Source: Burkholderiales bacterium
Lineage (GTDB): Bacteria > Pseudomonadota > Gammaproteobacteria > Burkholderiales > Burkholderiaceae_C
Length of the DNA stretch: 64,000 bases
Direction: 5' to 3'
NCBI GenBank assembly: GCA_947474755.1
Contig: CANJJE010000004.1
Location: 62,001-126,000, forward strand
The position numbers and the translations under genes were made by a program. The notes under the pieces were generated by a model. That model made no database searches, had not been told where the DNA came from, and saw only the letters and a list, made by a program, of their open reading frames with translations. Each line of letters begins with the position of its first letter. Position 1 is the first letter of the stretch. This document shows positions 26,946 through 36,396 of this stretch, in pieces.

Positions 26946-28424
26946 TCAGCGCTGGATGTCGCCCAGGCACAGGTACTTGATCTCGACGTAGTCGTCGATG
27001 CCGTGGTGCGATCCCTCGCGGCCCAGCCCCGATTGCTTGACGCCACCGAACGGCACCTCGGCGGTCGAGATCAGACCGGTGTTGACGCCGACCATGCCGT
27101 ATTCCAGCGCTTCGCCGACGCGGAAGATGCGGCCAATGTCGCGGCTGTAGAAGTAGCTGGCGAGGCCGAACTCGGTGTTGTTGGCCGCGGCGATCACTTC
27201 GGCCTCGGTGTGGAAGCGGAACACCGGAGCCACCGGGCCGAAGGTTTCCTCTCGGGCGCACAGCATGTCGGCGGTGGTGTCGGCGATCACCGTTGGCTCA
27301 TAGAACTGGCTGCCGATCCTGTGGCCACCGACCAGTAGCCGCGCACCCCTTGCGAGTGCATCCGACACGTGGCTTTCGATCTTCGCGATCGCGTTGGCGT
27401 CGATCATCGGACCTTGCGTCACGCCGGCCTCGAAGCCGTTGCCAACCTTGATGCCGCGCACCTTCGCGGCGAGCTTGTCGACGAAGGCGTCGTACACACT
27501 GTCCTGCACATACAACCGATTGGCGCAGACGCAGGTCTGGCCGGCGTTGCGGTATTTGCTGACCAGCGCGCCCTCGACCGCACTGTCGATGTCGGCATCG
27601 TCGAACACGATGAACGGCGCATTGCCGCCGAGTTCGAGCGACAGCTTCTTGACTGTCGGCGCGCATTGCTTCATCAGGATGCGGCCCACCTCGGTCGAGC
27701 CGGTGAACGACAGGTGGCGAATGGTGTCGCTGGCGCACAGCACCTTGCCGATGGCGATCGACTGCTCGCTGTCGGCGGTGACGATGTTCAGCACGCCAGG
27801 CGGTATCCCCGCACGCTGGGCCAACTCGGCCACGGCGAGGGCCGACAGCGGTGTCTGTTCGGCCGGCTTGATGATCACCGTGCAGCCCGCGGCCAGCGCG
27901 GGCGCTACCTTGCGGGTGATCATCGCGATCGGGAAATTCCACGGCGTGATGGCCGCGCACACGCCCACCGCCTGCTTGATGACCAGGTAGCGCTTGTTGG
28001 CGTCGGTGGTCGGCACCGTTTCGCCGTAGACGCGCTTGGCTTCCTCGGCGAACCATTCAATGAAGCTGGCGCCGTAGGCGACTTCACCCTTGGCCTCGGC
28101 CAGCGGTTTGCCCTGCTCGGCGGTCATGATGCGCGCCAGATCGTCAGCATGCTGGTGCAGCAGGCGGAACCAGGCCATCAGGATCGCGGCGCGTTCTTTT
28201 GCGGTCTTGCTGCGCCAGGCCGGCCAGGCACGGTTGGCGGCGGCGATGGCCGATTCAGCTCCGGCGGCGCCGAGGTTGGCGACCTGCGCCAGCGTGGCGC
28301 CTGTGGCCGGATCGTCGACGGCGAAACGCTGCGTAGCGCCGATCCACACGCCGTCGATCAGGGCATCAGTCTTCAGCAAAGACGGGTCGGTGAGCGCCGC
28401 CAGCGGGGATGTGTGCATGTCCAT
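26946..28424 (-). CDS. gabD: NAD(P)-dependent succinate-semialdehyde dehydrogenase
   Basis: A 492-residue cytoplasmic aldehyde dehydrogenase oxidising succinate semialdehyde to succinate in the GABA shunt. The ALDH signatures are present: ITPWNFPIAMITRKVAPALAAG, the catalytic Glu in LELGGNAPFIVFDDADID, and the catalytic Cys in NAGQTCVCANR, plus the C-terminal PFGGVKQSGLGREGSHHGIDDYVEIKY. Succinate-semialdehyde members keep the GQTCVCANR loop as here. Divergent from alaS with a 220-bp spacer. Confidence 0.92.
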   Translation of the reverse strand: MDMHTSPLAALTDPSLLKTDALIDGVWIGATQRFAVDDPATGATLAQVANLGAAGAESAIAAANRAWPAWRSKTAKERAAILMAWFRLLHQHADDLARIMTAEQGKPLAEAKGEVAYGASFIEWFAEEAKRVYGETVPTTDANKRYLVIKQAVGVCAAITPWNFPIAMITRKVAPALAAGCTVIIKPAEQTPLSALAVAELAQRAGIPPGVLNIVTADSEQSIAIGKVLCASDTIRHLSFTGSTEVGRILMKQCAPTVKKLSLELGGNAPFIVFDDADIDSAVEGALVSKYRNAGQTCVCANRLYVQDSVYDAFVDKLAAKVRGIKVGNGFEAGVTQGPMIDANAIAKIESHVSDALARGARLLVGGHRIGSQFYEPTVIADTTADMLCAREETFGPVAPVFRFHTEAEVIAAANNTEFGLASYFYSRDIGRIFRVGEALEYGMVGVNTGLISTAEVPFGGVKQSGLGREGSHHGIDDYVEIKYLCLGDIQR

Positions 28425-28646
28425 GCGTACTCGATTGGTGAGGGATCAAGTGTCTGATGCTGAGACAGCACAGCCTGGAACCTCGGGACTCTCACTCTAC
28501 CCCTTCCCGTCTGACCGAGAGGCCGGCGGATAAACTTGAAGGCTCCCACCAGCCTCCCATTCGAGGATGCCCCGGTTCCATGCGTACTGGCGACCTTCGC
28601 CCGCAGCGTTGCTGGATCGGCAGATCCCATCCTCGACCAGCGCCCC

Positions 28647-31307
<2,661 letters not shown>

Positions 31308-31312
31308 AGCAA

Positions 31313-31335
31313 ACAGGCGCGAAGATCGCGCCTGT
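31313..31335 (+). terminator. Hairpin after alaS
   Basis: A perfect 10-bp stem (ACAGGCGCGA / TCGCGCCTGT) with a 3-nt loop starts 6 bp past the alaS stop. It lacks a long T tract, so it is a weak or bidirectional terminator. The convergent small puc-linked gene ends 36 bp beyond it. Confidence 0.6.
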
Positions 31336-31370
31336 CGGGCTCTGCACCGGGATTCAGCGCGTGGCTGATC

Positions 31371-31502
31371 TCAGCTTGGCGTGTTGTTCTTCAGCGCCTT
31401 TTTTTCCTTCTCGGCGCGCACTTGCTGCGCTGTGAACTGATTCACCAACCAGATGCCGACAAAGATGAACCACAGCAGGATAAGAATGCTTTCAGTTTTC
31501 AT
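31371..31502 (-). CDS. 43-residue single-span membrane protein linked to pucC
   Basis: A 43-residue protein (MKTESILILLWFIFVGIWL..., about residues 5-22 hydrophobic) with a basic tail rich in Lys/Glu. A good Shine-Dalgarno (GAGG, 10 nt before ATG) supports the 31502 start; a longer frame from 31562 adds non-conserved residues. It lies 117 bp after pucC, same strand. It has no His that would ligate bacteriochlorophyll, so it is not an LH alpha or beta subunit. I do not recognise the family. Position suggests an LH2-related accessory, perhaps like the gamma-type single-span peptides known in some LH complexes, but this is only inference. Confidence 0.6.
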   Translation of the reverse strand: MKTESILILLWFIFVGIWLVNQFTAQQVRAEKEKKALKNNTPS

Positions 31503-31619
31503 TCTGGATACCTCGGTTGATGAGTGATAGGGAAAGGACTTGAAAATTATCGCCAAAAACACTAACGGTCCTGAGTTTTTTAACGCGCAACGTGACGGAC
31601 ACCATGGCGTTGCCGGGCG

Positions 31620-32996
31620 TCAAACAGGGTTCGGCTCCCGCTTGCGGCCAATCAGGGGTGCCATCACGATCATCGCGGCCACCATCAGGCCAATCTCTAG
31701 GGCATATACCGAGACATAACCAGCGGTTGGGTTCGTGTAGGCCGCGACCACATCGCGAATGACGCCGCCGAGGGCGATGGCCACGCCCGCGCCCGTGGCC
31801 TGCACCGCGCCCCATGCGCCGAGCGCCAGGCCGCTCATGTTCTTCGGGGCGAGGTTCATCGTTGCAGTCAGCGTGCCATGGCTGAACAGGCCACCGCCGA
31901 AGCCGATCATCAGCACGCCAAGCATGAACAGCTGCTGCGAGTTGAAGGCGGCCGAAGCGATCACCGCGAGAAAGGCCGGCACGCCGACCATGGCGCCGAT
32001 GCTGGCCATGCGGAACGGGTCGAAGCCTCGGCTCAACACATTCGACGCGAGTGTGAATCCGGTCAACCCACCGACCGCCAGAGTTGCTGTGAGCATGGTG
32101 GTGGTGGACACGCTGAGCTTGAGGATTTCCCCTCCGAAAGGCTCCAGCAGCACGTCCTGCATGCTGAACGCCATGGTCCCCAACCCGATGGCCACCAGCC
32201 GGCGGATCGCGCCCTCGCCCTTGCTGAACAGTTCCCATGATTCGCGAAAACCACCCTGCGTGGCGGGCTTGCGGTTGCGCGTGCGGGGTTCCTGTTTCCA
32301 CAGCGCGATCACGTTGAGCACCATTGTCATCAGGGCCGCGCCCTGGATCACCTGGATCAGGCGCGCCGGGCTGAAATCCTTGAGCAAGGCGCCGAAGACG
32401 AGTGCGCTGACGATCATGCCGACCAGCAGCATCACGTACATCAGGCCAACGACCTTCGGTTGAGATTCCACGGGTGCGAGGTCGGTGGCGAGCGCCAGGC
32501 CCACCGTTTGCGTTGTATGCATGCCGGCGCCGACCAGCAGGAATGCGATCGCGGCGCCAAGTTGGCCGATCCATGCCGGCGCATTGCTCGATTGGCCGCC
32601 GCCTGACAACACCAGCAGCGCGAACGGCATGATCGCCAGGCCGCCGAATTGCACGAGGGTGCCCATCCAGATGTAGGGAACCCGGCGCCAGCCGAGCTCG
32701 GAGCGGTGGGTGTCGGATCGGAATCCGATCAACGCCCGGAACGGTGCGAATACCAGCGGAAGCGCCAGCATGATCGACACCAGCGATGCCGGGACCCTGA
32801 GTTCGACGATCATGACGCGGTTCAGCGTGCCGATCAGCAACACCAGCGCCATACCCACCGAGACCTGAAACAGAGACAGGCGCAGCAACCTCGACAGCGG
32901 CAAATCTGGCGTTGCCGCGTCGGAGAACGGCAGAAAGCGCGGGCCCAGCTCGGCCCACGCGGAAATCATCTTCTGGCGGAACTGCTTTACTTGCAC
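31620..32996 (-). CDS. pucC: PucC/LhaA-type LH-complex assembly protein (BCH transporter family)
   Basis: A 458-residue twelve-span membrane protein of the PucC/LhaA (BCH, major facilitator) family, needed for assembly of light-harvesting complexes, probably by handling bacteriochlorophyll or LH polypeptides. Features include RLLRLSLFQVSVGMALVLLIGTLNRVMIVEL, IGFRSDTHRSELGWRRVPYIWMGTL, PVESQPKVVGLMYVMLLVGM, MQDVLLEPFGGEIL and GGLFSHGTLTATMN. It is downstream of pucA, separated by a terminator-like hairpin. The start is GTG 32996 (MQVKQFRQK), ahead of the conserved region; ATG 32969 is an alternative. Neither has a strong Shine-Dalgarno. Confidence 0.93.
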   Translation of the reverse strand: MQVKQFRQKMISAWAELGPRFLPFSDAATPDLPLSRLLRLSLFQVSVGMALVLLIGTLNRVMIVELRVPASLVSIMLALPLVFAPFRALIGFRSDTHRSELGWRRVPYIWMGTLVQFGGLAIMPFALLVLSGGGQSSNAPAWIGQLGAAIAFLLVGAGMHTTQTVGLALATDLAPVESQPKVVGLMYVMLLVGMIVSALVFGALLKDFSPARLIQVIQGAALMTMVLNVIALWKQEPRTRNRKPATQGGFRESWELFSKGEGAIRRLVAIGLGTMAFSMQDVLLEPFGGEILKLSVSTTTMLTATLAVGGLTGFTLASNVLSRGFDPFRMASIGAMVGVPAFLAVIASAAFNSQQLFMLGVLMIGFGGGLFSHGTLTATMNLAPKNMSGLALGAWGAVQATGAGVAIALGGVIRDVVAAYTNPTAGYVSVYALEIGLMVAAMIVMAPLIGRKREPNPV

Positions 32997-33081
32997 GACG
33001 AAACGACAGCAGATCTTGTCGCGATGGGCCTGATTGTGAAAGCCCGCTCTTGAGCGGCCAACGCCGTCAAGTCAAGACACG

Positions 33082-33115
33082 AAAAAAGGTCCGGAATCGG
33101 ACGGTTCCGGACCTT
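33082..33115 (-). terminator. Intrinsic terminator/attenuator between pucA and pucC
   Basis: On the minus strand an 11-bp perfect stem (AAGGTCCGGAA / TTCCGGACCTT) with an 8-nt loop is followed by six T in all. It lies 18 bp past the pucA stop and about 90 bp before pucC. Such a hairpin would end most transcripts after pucBA, giving more antenna polypeptide than PucC, a known puf/puc strategy. Confidence 0.85.
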
Positions 33116-33132
33116 GAGGAAGCAGGCGGTGC

Positions 33133-33345
33133 TTACTTCGGTGCTTCAGCAGGCGCTGCTACAGGCGCTGCGATCGCGGGCGCGGGGGCTGCCCGGTCAT
33201 ACGACCCATTGAAGAAGGCCTTGATCCAAGGTGTGTTCGTCGTCAAGGCGAGGTGAACAGAGAACGACCCGACGGCAACGGCCACGAGGAAGATAGGAAT
33301 TCCCACCTTGGGGCTGACCACTGTCCACATTTTTCCGTAGATCAT
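33133..33345 (-). CDS. pucA: Light-harvesting complex 2 alpha subunit
   Basis: A 70-residue single-span polypeptide of the LH alpha family. The N-terminus (MIYGKMWTVVSPKVGIPIFLV) aligns without gaps with Rhodoblastus acidophilus LH2 alpha, and His31 is the B850 bacteriochlorophyll ligand. Past the helix, the aromatic pair usually Tyr44-Trp45 or Tyr44-Tyr45 is Phe44-Phe45 here, so hydrogen bonds to the C3-acetyl groups are lost. The C-terminus is extended by an Ala/Pro-rich tail of ~22 residues, as in Rubrivivax PucA. It has a Shine-Dalgarno AAGGAG 7 nt before ATG. It lies 18 bp after pucB. Confidence 0.93.
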   Translation of the reverse strand: MIYGKMWTVVSPKVGIPIFLVAVAVGSFSVHLALTTNTPWIKAFFNGSYDRAAPAPAIAAPVAAPAEAPK

Positions 33346-33363
33346 GTTTGTCTCCTTGTGTGA

Positions 33364-33513
33364 TCAGTGCAGCCAGGGTGAATAGATGTACGCCAGCAAA
33401 TGTGCCAGCGCCGCGATGATCCCGAAGATCTGCGTGCCCTGAATCAGATTGCGGTGAATTTCCTCTGATTCGGCCACCGTCAATCCGGTGATCCCAACTT
33501 TGTCGTCTGCCAT
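33364..33513 (-). CDS. pucB: Light-harvesting complex 2 beta subunit
   Basis: A 49-residue single-span LH beta polypeptide starting MADDKVGITGLTVAESEE. His38 (LAHLLAYIYSPWLH) is the B850 ligand and His20 (EEIHRN) the conserved N-terminal His. The segment GTRVF that in acidophilus supplies Arg20 to the B800 pigment is GTQIF here (Gln28), while the rest aligns end to end. The start ATG at 33513 is preceded by a strong Shine-Dalgarno (AAGGAG, 8 nt). First gene of the operon, ~100 nt downstream of two PpsR-like boxes. Confidence 0.93.
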   Translation of the reverse strand: MADDKVGITGLTVAESEEIHRNLIQGTQIFGIIAALAHLLAYIYSPWLH

Positions 33514-33609
33514 AACGTCTTCTCCTTGCAAGAAGTTCTTGTCGTGCTGAACCCGCACGAGGGTTATTGATGGCCTGCCGGCCAGGAATTTCATTCCTCC
33601 ACGTGTGAG

Positions 33610-33627
33610 TGTAAATATGAATTAACA
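33610..33627 (-). promoter_or_regulatory. PpsR/CrtJ-like box, promoter-proximal
   Basis: The minus-strand sequence TGTTAATTCATATTTACA fits TGT-N12-ACA. It lies about 96 nt upstream of the pucB start, 8 bp from the second box. Confidence 0.7.
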
Positions 33628-33635
33628 CTACCACG

Positions 33636-33653
33636 TGTCAGGGCATGTTGACA
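33636..33653 (-). promoter_or_regulatory. PpsR/CrtJ-like box, distal
   Basis: The minus-strand sequence TGTCAACATGCCCTGACA matches the full consensus TGTC-N10-GACA of PpsR/CrtJ, the aerobic/light repressor of photosynthesis genes. Two boxes 8 bp apart is the arrangement bound cooperatively by CrtJ at bchC. Confidence 0.75.
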
Positions 33654-33854
33654 CAACGGGGGAACTTGTCAATCAAAAGTTGCCCGGTTCAACGCTGCGA
33701 AATGCCAACACCCCGGGGGCTGGACCCAGCGACAGAGGGGATCGGCGAACAGGCATGCGTGGTTCGAGACGGCGGCACGAACGCGGAGCCGTCGATAGGA
33801 CAAGATCAATCGCGGCACGCTGAGCGTGCCAGCCCGGCAGCAGTTCAGCTCAGC

Positions 33855-34862
33855 TCAGCGCTGTACCTTCAAGGCTTCGGGGTTGACCAGATTGGTCGGC
33901 GCGCCTTCGATGAAATGCAGCACGTTGTCGAAGGCGGCGCTGAAGTACTCTTCGTAGCTGTTCTGCTCGACGTAGCCGATGTGCGGCGTGCACACGGCGT
34001 TCTCCAGGCGCAGCAAGGGATGTCCCTGCAGGATGGGCTCGCTCTCGAACACATCGACGGCCGCCATGCCGGGCCGGCCACGGTTCAGCGCTGATACCAG
34101 TGCGCCGTCTTCGATCAGCTCCGCGCGCGAGGTGTTGACCAGCAGCGAGCTTGGCTTCATCCGCGACAAGTGCTCGATCTTCACGATGCCGCGTGTCGTC
34201 TTCCCGAGCCGCAGGTGCAGAGACAGCACGTCGCACTCGTCGAAGAGGCTCTCGCAAGTTGCCGCCGACGCGTAGCCATCGAATTCGGCCCGCTCACGCG
34301 CGGCTTCACTGCCCCACACGATCACCCGCATGCCGAATGCGCGTGCATAGCCCGCTACCAGCCGGCCGATGCGGCCATAGCCCCACACGCCCAGCGTCTT
34401 GTCGTGCAGCACCATGCCGATGCCGAAATTGGCGGGCATCGACGAGGCCTTCAAGCCCGACTGTTGCCAGGCCCCGTGCTTCAGATTGCCGATGTACTGC
34501 GGCACGCGGCGCATCGACGCCATGATCAGCGCCCAGGTCAGCTCGGCCGGCGCCACCGGCGAGCCAACGCCTTCGGCCACTGCAATGCCCAGCCGTGTGC
34601 AGGCCTCCACATCAATGTGCGCGCCGACCTCGCCGGTCTGCGAAATCAGCCGCAGCTTCGGCAGCTTCTCCAGCAGCTGGCGAGGGAAATGTGTGCGATC
34701 ACGAATCAGCACCAGGACTTCGGCGTCGCGCAGCCGCACCGACAACTGCGCGATTCCCTTGACGGTGTTGGTGAAGACCTTGCCATGCAGGGCCTCCATC
34801 TTTTCAGCGCATTTCAGCTTGCGCACCGCGTCCTGATAGTCGTCGAGGATGATGATGTTCAC
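33855..34862 (-). CDS. D-isomer-specific 2-hydroxyacid dehydrogenase family protein
   Basis: A 335-residue cytoplasmic NAD(P)-dependent dehydrogenase. The N-terminal part of the substrate domain (LVLIRDRTHFPRQLLEKLPKLRLISQTGEVGAHID) is followed by the Rossmann domain with GVWGYGRIGRLVAGYARAFGMRVIVWG, then the catalytic Arg (VNTSRAELIEDGALVSAL), Glu (FESEP) and His (CTPHIGYVE). The family includes glyoxylate/hydroxypyruvate and phosphoglycerate dehydrogenases; the substrate is not evident. The start GTG 34862 (MNIIILDDYQD) is chosen because the upstream residues are not conserved-looking. Confidence 0.87.
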   Translation of the reverse strand: MNIIILDDYQDAVRKLKCAEKMEALHGKVFTNTVKGIAQLSVRLRDAEVLVLIRDRTHFPRQLLEKLPKLRLISQTGEVGAHIDVEACTRLGIAVAEGVGSPVAPAELTWALIMASMRRVPQYIGNLKHGAWQQSGLKASSMPANFGIGMVLHDKTLGVWGYGRIGRLVAGYARAFGMRVIVWGSEAARERAEFDGYASAATCESLFDECDVLSLHLRLGKTTRGIVKIEHLSRMKPSSLLVNTSRAELIEDGALVSALNRGRPGMAAVDVFESEPILQGHPLLRLENAVCTPHIGYVEQNSYEEYFSAAFDNVLHFIEGAPTNLVNPEALKVQR

Positions 34863-35623
34863 GGCGTGAAGGGCTGCAAAGACCCTGTCATTGTGACTGC
34901 CGACATCGAACATGCGTTCGAAACGGCATGGGTCGCGAGTGCTTGAATCCGGTCCACCTTTCGGCAGCTCGTCATTGACGTTCCCCGGGAAGACGTGCCT
35001 TAAACACTGGGTATCGACGAACTTCTATTTCCACCTCACCACAGCCTGCGGGATGCTGCGCCACAAACGGGGTGCCTTCGGACCAGATCGATGACCTCGG
35101 GCGCGACTGTCGAGTGCGGGTCAGTCAGGCCGTTCGCTCCGCGGTCCATCCTGAGGGTGCCGACTCGCAGCCATGGCCAGCCGATCCGCAGGCATGCCAT
35201 GCCCCGGTGCGGTCCACCCCCTGGTTTCACCGTCGTCGCGCTGCAGCGCGACGCCAGGCGCCTCGTGAAGCGCAAGCCACAGTTCGGGTTCGGGGTGCTG
35301 TACGCGGGGCTGCAGTTGCATCTCAGCGGCTCCACCGTCCGGCGCACCGTGCGCGCAGCAGTAAACAAGGGTTCAGCGTGGCCATGCACCACAGCGGCTG
35401 CTGAACCTGCTGCGGCTCCGGCTGACAGCGCACACGCGCTTGCCAGATGGACCGCACCATTTGTATCCAGTCGATCGGCATGAGCAGCGGCGTCCGGGTC
35501 GGGAGTGATGTTCGACCGGATTGTTGTTGCCGAGCCCCGCGGCCATCCGCTGAAAAGACCGGTGTTCGCCGGGCAACTGCCTGGCGCATGACTCGAGACC
35601 GAGTCGAGCGGTGTGCAGGCCCG
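34863..35623. other. Gene-poor gap, nothing recognised
   Basis: About 760 bp between the dehydrogenase start and the lexA stop. Both strands have frames up to ~130 codons, but their translations are Arg/Pro/Ala-rich, lack recognisable domains and overlap one another, as expected by chance at this GC. I see no tRNA, hairpin terminator or insertion-sequence end. It may hold decayed genes or the 5' regulatory region of the dehydrogenase gene. Confidence 0.5.
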
Positions 35624-36301
35624 CTAGAGCATCATGTTGTTGCGAATCAGCCCGACGGCCAAGCCTTCGAGCTCAAAGTCGACATCGCCGAACGGGACCA
35701 CGATGGTCTGGAAGTCAGGGTTTTCAGGGTGCAGTTCGATGGTCGTGCGGGTGCGCTTGAAGCGCTTGACAGTGACTTCGTCACCGAGCCGCGCGACGAC
35801 GATCTGGCCGTTCTTCGCATCCTTTGCCTTCTGCACCGCGAGCAGGTCGCCGTCCATGATGCCGGCATCGCGCATGCTCATGCCGCGCACCTTCAGCAGG
35901 TAGTCGGGCCGGCGCGGGAACATGCTGGACTCCATCAGGTAGGTCTGGTCGATGTGTTCCTGCGCCAGGATCGGGCTGCCGGCTGCCACCCGTCCGACCA
36001 GCGGCAAGGTGAGCTGGGCCAGGCTGGGCAAGGGCAGGCTGAACTGCTTGCCGCGCATCAGGTTCAGCGCGCGCAATGTGTCAGACTTCAAACGGATGCC
36101 CCGCGAGGTGCCGCCCACCAGTTCGATCACGCCCTTGCGCGCCAGCGCCTGCAGATGCTCTTCGGCGGCGTTGGCGGACTTGAAACCGAGCTCGGTGGCG
36201 ATTTCAGCGCGGGTTGGTGGGGCGCCGGTGCGCTCAATCGCGCTTTGCACCAGGTCGAGAACCTGCTGTTGCCGGTCGGTCAGCTTCGGGGCGTCTTGCA
36301 T
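35624..36301 (-). CDS. lexA: LexA repressor, SOS regulator
   Basis: A 225-residue cytoplasmic repressor/protease. The N-terminal winged helix ([47 protein letters not shown]) binds SOS boxes, and the C-terminal S24 domain carries the cleavage site Ala107-Gly108 (GRVAAGSP), catalytic Ser142 (RGMSMRDAG) and Lys179 (VTVKRFKR). It autocleaves when stimulated by RecA filaments. A Shine-Dalgarno (AAAGGA) precedes ATG 36301. Two CTG-N10-CAG boxes upstream suggest autoregulation. Divergent from the asparaginase gene. Confidence 0.97.
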   Translation of the reverse strand: MQDAPKLTDRQQQVLDLVQSAIERTGAPPTRAEIATELGFKSANAAEEHLQALARKGVIELVGGTSRGIRLKSDTLRALNLMRGKQFSLPLPSLAQLTLPLVGRVAAGSPILAQEHIDQTYLMESSMFPRRPDYLLKVRGMSMRDAGIMDGDLLAVQKAKDAKNGQIVVARLGDEVTVKRFKRTRTTIELHPENPDFQTIVVPFGDVDFELEGLAVGLIRNNMML

Positions 36302-36350
36302 GGCGGTCCTTTGAGGAATGTGTTCGCGACGACAGGATTCCGTGAATTCA

Positions 36351-36366
36351 CTGGTCGCCTATCCAG
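36351..36366. promoter_or_regulatory. LexA box 1 (CTG-N10-CAG)
   Basis: CTGGTCGCCTATCCAG fits the minimal CTG-N10-CAG SOS box, though its centre is GC-richer than the ideal. It lies 50 bp upstream of lexA. Confidence 0.5.
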
Positions 36367-36369
36367 TAA

Positions 36370-36385
36370 CTGTATTTTCATCCAG
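36370..36385. promoter_or_regulatory. LexA box 2 (CTG-N10-CAG, close to consensus)
   Basis: CTGTATTTTCATCCAG matches the AT-rich SOS consensus (CTGT-N8-ACAG) at one arm and CCAG at the other. It is 19 bp from box 1, like the paired sites of E. coli lexA, and only 11 bp before the ATG of the asparaginase gene. Confidence 0.7.
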
Positions 36386-36396
36386 CTTCCTCCGAA

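Larger units (their letters stand above)
33514..33854. other. Regulatory and non-coding region upstream of pucB
   Basis: 341 bp between pucB and the 2-hydroxyacid dehydrogenase gene. The part nearest pucB (33514-33660) is unusually AT-rich and holds the puc leader, two PpsR-like boxes and a direct repeat CCACGTGTGA/CCACGTGTCA (33599 and 33631). The rest (33661-33854) has normal GC and shows no gene or hairpin I can support. Confidence 0.6.
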
